Positions 26,086 through 35,315 are shown, counted from the stretch's first letter. The stretch: 64,000 nucleotides of DNA from Pseudodesulfovibrio aespoeensis Aspo-2 (GCF_000176915.2 NC_014844.1:1302001-1366000); one strand, 5' to 3'. Made by a program: numbers and translations. The notes: generated from the letters alone by a model not told the origin.

Positions 26086-26787
26086 TCATCTCCTGTCACG
26101 CCCCAGCGGGACGCGGTGGGTGAGAAAGAACGGGGCCTCGGTGAACTCCTGGTGAAAAACGCAGATGTCCCGCACAGGATGCGCTGCCTTGCGCAATGGT
26201 TCGGTGAACTCCGCCAGCCGTCGCAGCAGCGTCTTGCGCCGGGCCTTGTCCCTGACCGGACCGGTCAGGGTCAGGTGAAACAGGTATTCGCCGAGAACAT
26301 AGGGATAGCCCCAGTCCGCCAACAGACGCTCCTGGGTCGGCGTCAGCCCCCTGGACCTTTGCCGCTCAAGCTCGGCCAGGGACGGCGGCTCCCTGAAGGC
26401 GCCAAGGGCCCGCAGACAGGTCTCGGCCAGGGCGGCGACAGCCTCCTGTCTGGCCGGGACCAGGGCGATGAAGTTGCCGATCTCCCGGATCGTCAGCAGG
26501 GGCAGGTCAAAGGGGTGCAACTCCCCGGCAACGGCGTGGACACGCGTGAGGAAATTGTCGGCTGAGCAGGATTCCCTGAGCGCGAACGGCGGCACAAGGG
26601 TGGCGTGGAAGCCGTAGTGGCGAGGCGCGCTGGTCAGCTCGCGCAACTGGTCCCGGCTGAGGCCCGGCAGCGCCGGCTGTTCGACAGGCAGTCCGGTCCG
26701 GGCGCATCGGCCAACCCATTGACTGCCGAAGCGACCGAGGTCGCTCTCCCGCACCGGGGCAAAATATACCGCGAATCGTTCAGGCAT
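26086..26787 (-). CDS. DUF1045 family 2H phosphoesterase of phosphonate metabolism
   Basis: 233 aa with the two H-x-T motifs of 2H phosphoesterases: HAT in YGFHATLVPP (near residue 58) and HLT in YLFHLTLTGP (near residue 171). It is a soluble enzyme with RNA-ligase/cyclic-phosphodiesterase-like fold. DUF1045 genes accompany C-P lyase operons. No phnP is present here, so a role in opening the 5-phosphoribosyl 1,2-cyclic phosphate made by PhnJ is a reasonable inference. It ends inside the phnN start and follows the acetyltransferase by four bases. The frame is open upstream across the acetyltransferase; ATG 26787 is the real start by homology. Confidence 0.85.
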   Translation of the reverse strand: MPERFAVYFAPVRESDLGRFGSQWVGRCARTGLPVEQPALPGLSRDQLRELTSAPRHYGFHATLVPPFALRESCSADNFLTRVHAVAGELHPFDLPLLTIREIGNFIALVPARQEAVAALAETCLRALGAFREPPSLAELERQRSRGLTPTQERLLADWGYPYVLGEYLFHLTLTGPVRDKARRKTLLRRLAEFTEPLRKAAHPVRDICVFHQEFTEAPFFLTHRVPLGRDRR

Positions 26788-26791
26788 CCCG

Positions 26792-27454
26792 TCACCCCCG
26801 CGTCTTCTCGTACTTGTCCAGGAACGCCTCGGCATCGAGCCGCCTGAAATCATCAAGGGCAAGGGCGAGGGTGTCGTGAGGCCAATCCCACCAGCCCAGC
26901 CGGACAAACCGCTCCCCCACAGCCGTTGAAAAGCGCTCCTTGATGAACCGGGCCGGGACTCCGCCGACAACGGCATAGGGCGCGACATCCCTGCTGACCA
27001 CCGCGCCCGCCGCCACCACCGCTCCGTGGCCCACGCGCACGCCGGGCAGGATGATGGCGCCATGGCCGATCCAGACATCGTTGCCGATGACCGTGCGCTG
27101 CGCCCGTCGCCACTCGAAGAGCCACTCCTCGTCCTCGCCGAAGCCGTACTTGTCGCTGCGATAGGTGAAGTGGTGCTGGGCCGCCCGCCAGGTGGGGTGG
27201 TTGGTCGGCCCGATGCGGACCTGGGCGGCCACGGACACGAACCTGCCCACCTCGGCGTGGGCCACATCGCATCCCTCACTCAGGTACGAATACGCCCCAA
27301 GGGCGCTCTCAAGCACGCGGCAGTTCTCAAGGATCTCGACGTAGGGGCCAAGAATGGAGTCCGCAACGTCCGCTGTCGGGTGGACGCACGGCTCAGGACC
27401 AAGGCGCTGTTCGGCGCTGTTTTCTTTGGCTGGATGCTGCATGGTCAAGGACAT
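26792..27454 (-). CDS. Hexapeptide-repeat acetyltransferase of the phosphonate cluster
   Basis: 220 aa left-handed beta-helix protein. Hexapeptide rungs run from about residue 25 to 165, with the xenobiotic-acetyltransferase-like insert [18 protein letters not shown] and the catalytic-type segment IGPTNHPTW containing His. [17 protein letters not shown] is typical of Vat/CAT-B-like enzymes. Its place between phnF and DUF1045/phnN fits the phn-associated transferase family, possibly doing the PhnO-like job of acetylating aminoalkylphosphonates. The start is uncertain: ATG 27454, ATG 27442 or GTG 27481, none with a good ribosome site. Confidence 0.8.
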   Translation of the reverse strand: MSLTMQHPAKENSAEQRLGPEPCVHPTADVADSILGPYVEILENCRVLESALGAYSYLSEGCDVAHAEVGRFVSVAAQVRIGPTNHPTWRAAQHHFTYRSDKYGFGEDEEWLFEWRRAQRTVIGNDVWIGHGAIILPGVRVGHGAVVAAGAVVSRDVAPYAVVGGVPARFIKERFSTAVGERFVRLGWWDWPHDTLALALDDFRRLDAEAFLDKYEKTRG

Positions 27455-27532
27455 ACAGCCGGGCCGGATGGAAGAAATCACGATATGCCGTCAATTGGGA
27501 GACAATGGTGGCAAACGTGTTACAACTCCATG

Positions 27533-27573
27533 AAATTACGAAAAAAAACGCACAGGTCAAGTACTTGTCTAGT
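27533..27573 (-). promoter_or_regulatory. Candidate promoter and partial PhnF site for the minus-strand phn unit
   Basis: On the minus strand TTGACC (27559-27554) and TAATTT (27538-27533) are separated by 15 bases and could be -35 and -10 boxes. Just upstream, TTGTCTAGTG (27564-27573) shares the TGTCTAG half of the palindrome ahead of phnG. Weak evidence. Confidence 0.35.
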
Positions 27574-27663
27574 GCTGTTGCCAGACGCATGGCCTACCAC
27601 CGTGAACAGCAGGCCGCATCAATGGGGATGGGCCGCATACTAAGGAACGGCACGGCAATGGCG

Positions 27664-28389
27664 TCACTCGAAGGAATCGACCACGATCTGCACCCAGTCG
27701 CTGGCGAACAGGCTGACCCCGAACTCGATCGGGACGCCTCGTGCGTCCACGTTGACGCTCTCGGTGATGAGCACGGGCCGCGTCCTGGGCTGACCAAGCT
27801 CGCGGGCCTCCTGCGCCGTGGGCATCCTGGCAATGATGCGGGTGCTTTTTCTGAAGTAGTCCCTGACCTTGTAGTGCTCCAGGGTCTGGGTGACCGAGCC
27901 TGTCTGGCGGTACACCCTGATCATGCCCGGAAACAGGACGCGCGGAAAATAGGAATGGCAATAGTTGATCCTGCGCCCGTCCGCCTCGCCCGCGCTGGTG
28001 ATGCGGGTGACCATTTCGCCGGGCCGGATGCCGAGCGCGGCGGCCACAGGTCCATCCGCCTCGATGTCCGCCGCCTCCAGCAGCACATTGCCCGGCGCGC
28101 GGCGCTGCCGGGTGAGGTTCTCGCTGAACCGGGTCCGCCTGCCTACCGGGTAGTTGATGACCGGCTCGCGGACAAACGCGCCCCGGCCCTGCTCCACGCG
28201 CACCAGCCCGGCCTGCTCCAGCGCGGCCATGGCCCGGCGGATGGTGTGCCGGTTCACTCCGTATTTTTCGGACAGGGCGTTTTCCGACGGCAGCCTGTCG
28301 CCGGGCCTAAAGCCGTGGTCCGCTATCTCCCGCTCAAGATTCGAATAGATCTGCCGCCACAAGGCGACACCGCTGTTGCGCGCAAGCAT
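27664..28389 (-). CDS. phnF: GntR/HutC family regulator of phosphonate genes
   Basis: 241 aa, the same length as E. coli PhnF. N-terminal winged helix (LPSENALSEKYGVNRHTIRRAM, residues 33-54) and C-terminal UTRA ligand-binding domain. ATG 28389 with GGGAGAG upstream. The frame stays open far upstream, antisense to phnG and phnH, but that part is an artefact of GC bias. It is divergent from phnG, and a palindrome fitting the HutC-type site is between them. Likely represses both phn units until a phosphonate-derived signal binds. Confidence 0.9.
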   Translation of the reverse strand: MLARNSGVALWRQIYSNLEREIADHGFRPGDRLPSENALSEKYGVNRHTIRRAMAALEQAGLVRVEQGRGAFVREPVINYPVGRRTRFSENLTRQRRAPGNVLLEAADIEADGPVAAALGIRPGEMVTRITSAGEADGRRINYCHSYFPRVLFPGMIRVYRQTGSVTQTLEHYKVRDYFRKSTRIIARMPTAQEARELGQPRTRPVLITESVNVDARGVPIEFGVSLFASDWVQIVVDSFE

Positions 28390-28445
28390 GGGGCACTCTC
28401 CCTGGCGATCCGCCAAGTCACAGCGACAACACATCCTCTGTCGGA

Positions 28446-28455
28446 TGTCTAGACA
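28446..28455. promoter_or_regulatory. Candidate PhnF operator
   Basis: Perfect palindrome TGTCTAGACA between phnF and phnG. Its core GTCTAGAC fits the GTnTAnAC pattern of HutC-subfamily GntR regulators. It lies 22 bases before the phnG start and could control both divergent units. Confidence 0.6.
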
Positions 28456-28476
28456 AGCAAGGAGGATGTCACAGAA

Positions 28477-28956
28477 ATGAAACCCGACACCACACCCATC
28501 GACTCCATGCTCCTGGGCACCGCAGCCCGGAAACGCTGGATGAGCGTGCTGGCCCGCGCCGGTGCCACGAGGCTGGAACAGGCCCTGACAGCCCTTGGGA
28601 CGTCGCCGCAGTTCGAACACATCCGCCCGCCCGAGGTCGGGATGGTGCTGGTCCGTGGCCGGGCTGGCGGCGGGGGAGAGCGGTTCAACCTGGGCGAGAT
28701 GACCATGACCCGGTGCTCGGTCGCGCTGTTCGGCGGTGTGGTGGGCCACGGCTATGTGGCGGGCCGGGACAAGGTCCACGCCGAGTTGGCCGCCATATTC
28801 GACGCCCTGCTCCAATGCCCGGAGCACAATCCGGGACTCATGGACCGCGTCATCGACCCCCTTGAGCGCGAGCAGCAGGCACGATGGCGGGAACAACACG
28901 ATAAAACGGCGGCCACCAGGGTGAACTTCTTCACCATGGTACGCGGCGAGGATTGA
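28477..28956 (+). CDS. phnG: C-P lyase core subunit PhnG
   Basis: 159 aa. Part of the PhnGHIJ core that couples methylphosphonate-type substrates to ATP and cleaves the C-P bond. The PhnG pattern is visible: RKRWMSVLARA near residue 18, VLVRGRAGGGGERFNLGEMTMTRC around 58-80 and GYVAGRDK near 91. AAGGAGG lies 11 bases upstream. First gene of a tight phnGHIJKLM run. Confidence 0.94.
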   Translation: MKPDTTPIDSMLLGTAARKRWMSVLARAGATRLEQALTALGTSPQFEHIRPPEVGMVLVRGRAGGGGERFNLGEMTMTRCSVALFGGVVGHGYVAGRDKVHAELAAIFDALLQCPEHNPGLMDRVIDPLEREQQARWREQHDKTAATRVNFFTMVRGED

Positions 28957-28965
28957 GGAATATCG

Positions 28966-29592
28966 ATGCAAGGATGTGAAAAGCGCGAAAAGCGCGAAGA
29001 ACGCGTCACAGCGACCATTGCGCCTGGCCTGAAGAACCCGGCTCAGGACAACCAGCGGATATTCCGGGCGATCCTGCTGACCATGTCGCGCCCGGGAACC
29101 GTGACGGTTCTGGGCAACTGGCCCAAGCCCCCGGCCTCGCTGCACCCTGCGGCCACGGCAGTCTGCCTGGCCCTGGCCGACATGGACACGCCCCTGTGGC
29201 TCGGCCCGGCAGCGCCAAGGGACGCCCAGACCTATCTGCGCTTTCACTGCGGATCGCCGCTGGTGACCAGGGAGGAGGACGCGGTCTTCGCCATCATCCC
29301 TGACGGTCACGCCCTGCCGGATCTGGCTCGGTTCAATCCGGGAACGCTGGAGTATCCCGACCGCTCGGCCACCGTGATCATCCAGGTCCGGTCCATCGAG
29401 GTGGGCTGCGGCGTGCGTCTCTCCGGCCCCGGCATCAGGGACGAGGTCAGGCTGGCCGTTGACGGCCTGCACACGGACTTCTGGCAGGCCATGCAGTGGA
29501 ACAGCCACCGGTTTCCCCTTGGATTCGACACCATCCTGGCGACAGAAACCGAGATCGTCTCGCTCCCGCGAACGGTCCGGGTGGGGATCTGA
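28966..29592 (+). CDS. phnH: C-P lyase core subunit PhnH
   Basis: 208 aa. PhnH forms a dimer that joins PhnG2I2J2. Conserved stretches: NQRIFRAILLTMSRPGTV near residue 29, FHCGSPLV, and GPGIRDE. The N-terminal 15 residues are charged (EKREKREER) and come from a short repeat in the DNA. TGAGGAAT lies upstream of ATG. It ends one base before phnI. Confidence 0.93.
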   Translation: MQGCEKREKREERVTATIAPGLKNPAQDNQRIFRAILLTMSRPGTVTVLGNWPKPPASLHPAATAVCLALADMDTPLWLGPAAPRDAQTYLRFHCGSPLVTREEDAVFAIIPDGHALPDLARFNPGTLEYPDRSATVIIQVRSIEVGCGVRLSGPGIRDEVRLAVDGLHTDFWQAMQWNSHRFPLGFDTILATETEIVSLPRTVRVGI

Positions 29593-29593
29593 C

Positions 29594-30745
29594 ATGTATG
29601 TGGCTGTCAAGGGTGGCGAAAAGGCCATCGACAACGCCCACCGGCTCATGGCCGGGGAGCGGCGCGGCGACACCGAAGTGCCGGAGCTGACCGTCAGGCA
29701 GATCATGGAGCAGATGAGCCTGGCCGTGGACCGGGTCATGAGCGAGGGTTCTCTTTACGATCCGGAGCTGGCCGCCCTGGCGATCAAGCAGGCGCGCGGC
29801 GATCTGGTGGAGGCCATCTTCCTGCTGCGGGCCTACCGGACGACCCTGCCCAGGCTGGCCGTGTCCAGCCCTGTCGAGACCTCGGCCATGCGCGTGCGCA
29901 GGCGCGTCTCGGCCACCTTCAAGGACATTCCAGGTGGCCAGCTGCTCGGGCCGACCTTTGACTACACCCACCGGCTCCTGGACTTTTCCCTGGCCGGGGA
30001 ATCCAGCCCCGAACCGGCCCGGACCAGCCCGCACGAGGAGCGCCCCATGCCGCGTGTCATGGACATTCTCGCTGCGCAGGGGCTTGTGGACCAGCCGGAC
30101 CGCGCTGACGACAAGCCCGTGGCGGACATCACCCGCGACCCGGTCACCTATCCTGCCGGGCGGGATGTCCGCCTCCAGAACCTGGCGCGCGGCGACGAGG
30201 GCTTCCTGCTCGCCCTGGGGTATTCCAGCCAGCGCGGATTCGGCGACAACCACCCCTTTGCGGGCGAGATCCGCATGGGCGAGGTGGCCGTGTGCATCGC
30301 GCCCGACGAGCTCGGCTTCGAGATCGAGATCGGTGACATCACTGTCTCCGAGTGTGAGATGGTCACCAGCTTCACCGGCTCGAAGACAGAGCTGCCCACT
30401 TTCACCCGGGGCTACGGCCTCTCCTTTGGCTATTGCGAGCGCAAGGTCATGGCCATGTCCCTGGTGGACCGGTCGCTCCAGGCCAGGGAGCTTGGCGAGG
30501 AGATCGCCGCGCCCTCGCAGGACGAGGAGTTCGTCCTCTCCCACAGCGACAATGTCGAGGCTCAGGGGTTTGTCCAGCACCTCAAGCTGCCGCACTACGT
30601 GGACTTCCAGGCTGACCTGATCATGGTGCGCGGGATGCGCGAGGAGATCCTCGGCACAACGGCCCGGAACCGTGACAAAACGGGCGACATAACGGGCGAC
30701 AAAACTGGCGACATAACGGGCGACAAGGCAGAGGAGGCCGCATGA
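29594..30745 (+). CDS. phnI: C-P lyase core subunit PhnI
   Basis: 383 aa. With PhnG, PhnH and PhnL it transfers the phosphonate to ribose of ATP, releasing adenine. MYVAVKGGEKAIDNAHRL is the typical N-terminus, and GYGLSFGYCERKVMAMSLVD lies near residue 275. The last 20 residues are a low-complexity DKTGDITG repeat encoded by a 24-base tandem repeat, absent from the usual PhnI end as I recall it. The start overlaps nothing; its stop overlaps phnJ (ATGA). Confidence 0.94.
   Translation: MYVAVKGGEKAIDNAHRLMAGERRGDTEVPELTVRQIMEQMSLAVDRVMSEGSLYDPELAALAIKQARGDLVEAIFLLRAYRTTLPRLAVSSPVETSAMRVRRRVSATFKDIPGGQLLGPTFDYTHRLLDFSLAGESSPEPARTSPHEERPMPRVMDILAAQGLVDQPDRADDKPVADITRDPVTYPAGRDVRLQNLARGDEGFLLALGYSSQRGFGDNHPFAGEIRMGEVAVCIAPDELGFEIEIGDITVSECEMVTSFTGSKTELPTFTRGYGLSFGYCERKVMAMSLVDRSLQARELGEEIAAPSQDEEFVLSHSDNVEAQGFVQHLKLPHYVDFQADLIMVRGMREEILGTTARNRDKTGDITGDKTGDITGDKAEEAA
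30674..30727 (+). repeat. 24-base tandem repeat in the 3' end of phnI
   Basis: Two full copies (30674-30697 and 30698-30721) differing at one position, plus a six-base start of a third. It encodes DKTGDITG twice. Repeat number could vary by slippage without breaking the frame. Confidence 0.8.
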
Positions 30746-31725
30746 CCCCCATGCACGCGGAAACAGCGACAGTCCGCGAGACCGACGCGGGCAGGGATAC
30801 CGGCTACAACTTCGCCTACCTCGACGAGCAGACCAAGCGGATGATCCGCCGGGCGATCCTCAAGGCCGTGGCCATCCCCGGCTATCAGGTGCCCTTTGCC
30901 GGGCGCGAGATGCCCATGCCCTACGGATGGGGCACGGGCGGCATCCAGCTCTCGGCGAGCATTCTCGGCCCCGACGATGTCTTCAAGGTCATCGACCAGG
31001 GCGCGGACGACACCACCAACGCGGTTTCCATCCGCCGCTTTTTCGCCATGATGGCCGGGGTGGAGACCACGGAGAAGACCGCCGAGGCCAGCGTCATCCA
31101 GACCCGGCACCGCATCCCGGAGACGCCTTTGTGCGAGGACCAGATCATGGTCTATCAGGTGCCCATCCCCGAGCCGCTGCGCTGGGTCGAACCCCGCGAG
31201 TCCGAGACGCGCAAGATGCACGCCCTGGAGGAATACGGTGTCATGCATGTCCAGCTGTACGAGGACATCGCCCGGCATGGCCGCATCGCCACCAACTTCA
31301 TGTATCCGGTGACGGTCAATGGCCGCTACATCATGAGCCCGTCGCCCATCCCCAAGTTCGACAACCCCAAGCTCCACATGAGCCCGGCCCTGCACCTGTT
31401 CGGCGCGGGCCGCGAGAAGCGCATCTACGCCGTGCCGCCCTATACGAGCGTCAGGAGTCTCGATTTCGAGGACCACCCCTTTGTGGTGGAAAAGTGGGAC
31501 GCCTGCTGCGGGCTTTGCGGAGCGCGGGACAGCTACCTCGACGAGGTGGTGCTCGACGACGCCGGGGAGCGGATGTTCGTCTGCTCGGACACCGACTATT
31601 GCGCCAGCCGCCGCGAGCAGGGTCTGCTCGGCCCCATGGCCGCCCGCGACGACATTGCGGAACTCACGGGCCAACGCTCGCAAACCAGGCAGGAAACCCC
31701 ATGGCCGAATCCGAAAAACCGCTGA
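30742..31725 (+). CDS. phnJ: C-P lyase, radical SAM subunit PhnJ
   Basis: 327 aa, the subunit that cleaves the C-P bond by radical chemistry. Cys256, Cys259 and Cys281 bind the [4Fe-4S] cluster and Cys287 is the thiyl residue. The spacings of 3, 22 and 6 equal those of E. coli Cys241/244/266/272. The first 20 residues and the last 20 (Ser/Gln/Arg-rich) are variable. It overlaps phnI by four bases and phnK by 25. Confidence 0.97.
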   Translation: MTPMHAETATVRETDAGRDTGYNFAYLDEQTKRMIRRAILKAVAIPGYQVPFAGREMPMPYGWGTGGIQLSASILGPDDVFKVIDQGADDTTNAVSIRRFFAMMAGVETTEKTAEASVIQTRHRIPETPLCEDQIMVYQVPIPEPLRWVEPRESETRKMHALEEYGVMHVQLYEDIARHGRIATNFMYPVTVNGRYIMSPSPIPKFDNPKLHMSPALHLFGAGREKRIYAVPPYTSVRSLDFEDHPFVVEKWDACCGLCGARDSYLDEVVLDDAGERMFVCSDTDYCASRREQGLLGPMAARDDIAELTGQRSQTRQETPWPNPKNR

Positions 31726-32483
31726 TCAGCGCGCACGGGCTGACCAAATACTACGGCAGCATGCTCGGCTGCAAAAACGTGAGCTTCGACCTCTGGCCCG
31801 GCGAGGTCATGGGCATCGTGGGCGAGTCCGGCTCCGGGAAATCCACGCTCCTCGCCTGCCTGTCGGGCCGGTCGGCCCCGTCCGGAGGGGCGGTGGAGTA
31901 TCGTTCCAGCGAATTCGGAACCATAGACGTGCATGGTTCCATCGAGCCCGTGCGGCGCAAGCTGATGCGCACCGAATGGGGCGTGGTCCACCAGAACCCG
32001 CGCGACGGGCTCAGGCTCGGCGTCACCGCCGGGGCCAATATCGGCGAGCGGCTCATGGGCATCGGCGCGCGCCACTACGGCAACATCCGGGCCAAGGCCC
32101 TGGAATGGCTCGCCCAGGTGGAGATCGATGCGGACCGGATCGACCATTTTCCCAAGACCTTTTCTGGCGGCATGCAGCAGCGGCTGCAGATCGCCTGCAA
32201 CCTGGCCACCTCCCCCAGCCTCATCTTCATGGACGAACCCACCGGCGGGCTCGATGTTTCGGTCCAGGCCCGGCTGCTCGACCTGCTCCGGGGGCTCGTG
32301 GCCCGGCTCGGACTCTCGGCAGTGGTCGTCACCCACGATCTGGCCGTGGCCCGGCTGCTGGCCCACAGGCTGATGGTCATGAAAAACGGCGAGGTGGTGG
32401 AATCAGGCCTTACCGATCAAGTGCTGGACGACCCCCAGCATCCGTACACGCAGCTGCTCGTCTCATCAATCCTGCAAGCCTAG
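31701..32483 (+). CDS. phnK: C-P lyase ATP-binding protein PhnK
   Basis: 260 aa ABC-type ATPase that docks on the PhnGHIJ core rather than on a permease. Walker A GESGSGKST, signature FSGGMQQR, Walker B LIFMDEP, switch His in VTHDLAVAR. ATG 31701 is inside the phnJ end. It is two bases away from the AGGA that serves phnL. Confidence 0.94.
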   Translation: MAESEKPLISAHGLTKYYGSMLGCKNVSFDLWPGEVMGIVGESGSGKSTLLACLSGRSAPSGGAVEYRSSEFGTIDVHGSIEPVRRKLMRTEWGVVHQNPRDGLRLGVTAGANIGERLMGIGARHYGNIRAKALEWLAQVEIDADRIDHFPKTFSGGMQQRLQIACNLATSPSLIFMDEPTGGLDVSVQARLLDLLRGLVARLGLSAVVVTHDLAVARLLAHRLMVMKNGEVVESGLTDQVLDDPQHPYTQLLVSSILQA

Positions 32484-32491
32484 GAATGGTC

Positions 32492-33190
32492 ATGACCGTT
32501 TGCATATCCGTGAAAAACCTCTGCAAGACCTTTACCCTGCACACCCAGGGCGGCACGGTCATCCCGGTCTTCTCCGGGCTTGATCTCGATGTGCGGGCCG
32601 GGGAGTGCGTGGCCTTAAGCGGCTCATCCGGAGCCGGGAAATCGTCACTCATCTGCTCCCTGTACGGCAACTACAAGTCACAGGCCGGGAGCATCCTGGT
32701 CCGGCACCAGGGGTCTCTCGTGGACATGGTCACGGCCCAGCCGCGCGAGATCATGGATGTCCGCAGGCGCACCATGGGCTATGTGAGCCAGTTCCTGCGA
32801 GTGGTGCCCAGGGTGCCGGCCAGGGATGTGGTGGCCGAACCGCTCGCAAGCCTGACCGGCGACCGGGCCGCGGCCAGGGACAAGGCCGAACACCTGCTTG
32901 CGCGGCTGAACATCCCGCGCCCCCTGTGGTCCCTGCCGCCCGCCACCTTCTCTGGCGGCGAGCGGCAGCGGGTCAACATCGCACGCGGCTTTTGCGCGGA
33001 CTACCCGATCCTGCTCCTGGACGAACCCACGGCCTCGCTGGACGCGCACAACCGTCAGGCGGTCGTCCAGCTCATTCTGGAGGCCAAGGCCAGGGGCGCG
33101 GCTGTGGTCGGCATCTTTCACGACGAGGAAGTGCGCGGCCTGGTTTCGGACACAGTGTTTGCAATGCGCGGTTTCAGGGAGGCCGCCTGA
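32492..33190 (+). CDS. phnL: C-P lyase subunit PhnL
   Basis: 232 aa ABC-type ATPase that assists PhnGHI in forming the ribose 1-phosphonate triphosphate. Walker A GSSGAGKSS, signature FSGGERQR, Walker B ILLLDEP, and IFHDEEV as the His switch. ATG 32492 has AGGA six bases upstream; an ATG at 32486 is in frame but sits on the ribosome site. It ends two bases before phnM. Confidence 0.93.
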   Translation: MTVCISVKNLCKTFTLHTQGGTVIPVFSGLDLDVRAGECVALSGSSGAGKSSLICSLYGNYKSQAGSILVRHQGSLVDMVTAQPREIMDVRRRTMGYVSQFLRVVPRVPARDVVAEPLASLTGDRAAARDKAEHLLARLNIPRPLWSLPPATFSGGERQRVNIARGFCADYPILLLDEPTASLDAHNRQAVVQLILEAKARGAAVVGIFHDEEVRGLVSDTVFAMRGFREAA

Positions 33191-33192
33191 TT

Positions 33193-34353
33193 ATGGATAT
33201 TGTCATCAAGAATGCCCGCATCGTCGCCGCAAGCGGCATTGTCGCTGGGTCGGTCAAGGTTGTCGGCGGAGTGATCGAGTCCGTGGACCAGGGACCGTGC
33301 ATGGCCCCCGGCGGGGTGGATTTTCAGGGAGACTATCTCTTGCCCGGCTTTGTGGAGCTGCATACCGACAATCTTGAGCAGGAGCTGGAGCCCCGGCCCG
33401 GCGTGTTCTGGCCGGACACGCTTTCGTCCGTGCTGGCTCACGATGCCCAGATGGTCAGCGCGGGCATCACCACGGTCCTGGATGCCGTGTCGCTGGGAGA
33501 ATACCATGACGGCCCCAAGCGGAGCACCATCCTGGACATGAGCATCCGCGCCCTGCGCAAGGCCCGGTCCACCGGGGTGCTCAAGGCGGACCACAAGCTC
33601 CACCTGCGTTGTGAGTATTCGGACCCCAAGGTGCTTGAGATGCTCGCTCCGCATCTGGACGACGACGTGCTGATGCTCGTCTCGCTCATGGACCACACGC
33701 CGGGCCAGCGGCAGTTCACGGATACAGACAAGTACCGGCAATACTACAAGAACAGATGGAATGACGAGGAGTTTGCCGAGATGGCAGACCGGCTCGTCGC
33801 CACCCAGCGGGCCTGCGCCGCTGAGAACCGGCGAGTCATCGTCGAGCTGTGCCGCCAGCGCGCCATTCCCATGGCCAGCCACGACGACACCACAGCCGAA
33901 CACATCGGGGAGGCGGTGCGCGAGAAGATCGCCATCTCCGAGTTTCCGACCACGCGGCTGGCCGCGTCCCTGGCCAGACAAGCCGGGATCAGCATCGTCA
34001 TGGGCGGCCCCAACGTGGTCCGGGGCGGGTCGCATTCGGGCAATGTGGCTGCCCAGGATCTGGCGGCTGTGGGGCTGCTCGACATCCTGTCATCCGACTA
34101 TGTGCCGGGCAGCCTCGCCTCTGGCGCGTTTGCCCTGCACAGGCGGCTTGGCATTCCGCTGCACGAGACCGTGGCCATGATCAGCCTGAATCCGGCCACG
34201 GTGATCGGCCTTTTGGACCGGGGGGAGATCGCGCCGGGCAAGCGGGCTGACCTGGTCCGCGTCCGGGAAATCGAAGGTGTGCCCGCCGTGTTACAAACCT
34301 GGGCTGGCGGAACCGCAAGCCCCCTTGAAATAACGGCAAAAAATGCGGCCTGA
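33193..34353 (+). CDS. phnM: Alpha-D-ribose 1-methylphosphonate 5-triphosphate diphosphatase
   Basis: 386 aa amidohydrolase-superfamily enzyme that removes pyrophosphate from the C-P lyase intermediate. FVELHTDNLEQELEPRPGVFW near residue 53 holds the metal-binding His and the PhnM-specific segment. DHTPGQ, SHDDTT (metal ligand) and SDYVPGS follow in order. GNPATVIGL-type end is seen as LNPATVIGLLDRG. Last gene of the phnG-M run; a 146-base gap separates it from phnC. Confidence 0.95.
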   Translation: MDIVIKNARIVAASGIVAGSVKVVGGVIESVDQGPCMAPGGVDFQGDYLLPGFVELHTDNLEQELEPRPGVFWPDTLSSVLAHDAQMVSAGITTVLDAVSLGEYHDGPKRSTILDMSIRALRKARSTGVLKADHKLHLRCEYSDPKVLEMLAPHLDDDVLMLVSLMDHTPGQRQFTDTDKYRQYYKNRWNDEEFAEMADRLVATQRACAAENRRVIVELCRQRAIPMASHDDTTAEHIGEAVREKIAISEFPTTRLAASLARQAGISIVMGGPNVVRGGSHSGNVAAQDLAAVGLLDILSSDYVPGSLASGAFALHRRLGIPLHETVAMISLNPATVIGLLDRGEIAPGKRADLVRVREIEGVPAVLQTWAGGTASPLEITAKNAA

Positions 34354-34499
34354 ATGTTACGGGGCCGTCCATGATCATAATGGAAAGGTCACAGGATCAT
34401 CATACCCCCGTAGCGGGATTGTTATAGACCCATGCTGATGAGGAATGGCCCTGCCCATGTCCAGCTTGTTCCAGAAAGAACCGACTTTGGAGGCGCAAT

Positions 34500-35315
34500 A
34501 TGAAATCAATCGACCTGAATGCGGGCAAGGTGGCCGTCAGGGCCAGGAATCTCTGCAAGGTGTATCCCAACGGCACTGTGGCCCTCAATAATGTCAGCCT
34601 GGATGTCAGGCAGTCCGATTTTGTCGTGGTCATCGGGCTCTCGGGCGCGGGCAAGTCCACCATGCTGCGCTGCCTGAACAGGCTCATCCGGCCCACCAGC
34701 GGCGAACTGTCCCTGTTTGGCGACGACATCACCACGGTCAACGGGAACAAGCTGAAGCAGGTCCGCCGCAGGGTGGGCATGATCTTCCAGCAATTCAACC
34801 TCATCAGAAGGCTGAGCGTCCTGGAAAACGTCCTGGTCGGGCGGCTGCGCTTCAACGCCAGCCTGACCAAGCGGTGCTGCTCCATGTTCCGCCACTTTTC
34901 CCGGCAGGAGAGGGAGTTCGCCTTTGACTGCCTGAAGCAGGTCGGCATCGCCGATCTCGCGTTCCGCCGGGCCGATGCCCTGTCGGGCGGCCAGCAGCAG
35001 CGTGTGGCCATCGCCCGCTCCCTGGCCCAGGAGCCGGAAGTCTTCCTGGCTGACGAGCCCATCGCCAGCCTTGATCCCCGCAGCTCGGAAACTGTCATGC
35101 AGATACTCACCCAGATCCACGAGGAGCGGGGTATCCCGGTCCTGGTCAACCTGCACCACATCGACTTTGCCCAACGCTACGGCAAGCGCATCCTCGGCAT
35201 GTCCAAGGGCGAGATCATCTTTGACGGCACGGCCCGCGACCTCAATTGCGACAACGTGTCCTGCATCTACGGCGACAAGGCGGAAGAGGCCCTGGAAGAG
35301 CTCTCTGCCGCCTAG
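34500..35315 (+). CDS. phnC: Phosphonate ABC transporter ATP-binding protein
   Basis: 271 aa, ATPase of the phosphonate importer. Walker [11 protein letters not shown]-loop IFQQFNLI, signature LSGGQQQR, Walker B VFLADEP, switch His in NLHHIDFA, all normal. PhnC-specific [12 protein letters not shown] lies near residue 117. TTTGGAGG upstream of ATG. It heads phnCDE, which follows phnM after a gap long enough for its own promoter. Confidence 0.94.
   Translation: MKSIDLNAGKVAVRARNLCKVYPNGTVALNNVSLDVRQSDFVVVIGLSGAGKSTMLRCLNRLIRPTSGELSLFGDDITTVNGNKLKQVRRRVGMIFQQFNLIRRLSVLENVLVGRLRFNASLTKRCCSMFRHFSRQEREFAFDCLKQVGIADLAFRRADALSGGQQQRVAIARSLAQEPEVFLADEPIASLDPRSSETVMQILTQIHEERGIPVLVNLHHIDFAQRYGKRILGMSKGEIIFDGTARDLNCDNVSCIYGDKAEEALEELSAA

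Noticed and set aside
28390..29739. Minus-strand open frame extending phnF to 691 residues
   Set aside because: The extension is antisense to phnG and phnH, has no family character, and PhnF is complete at 241 residues from ATG 28389.
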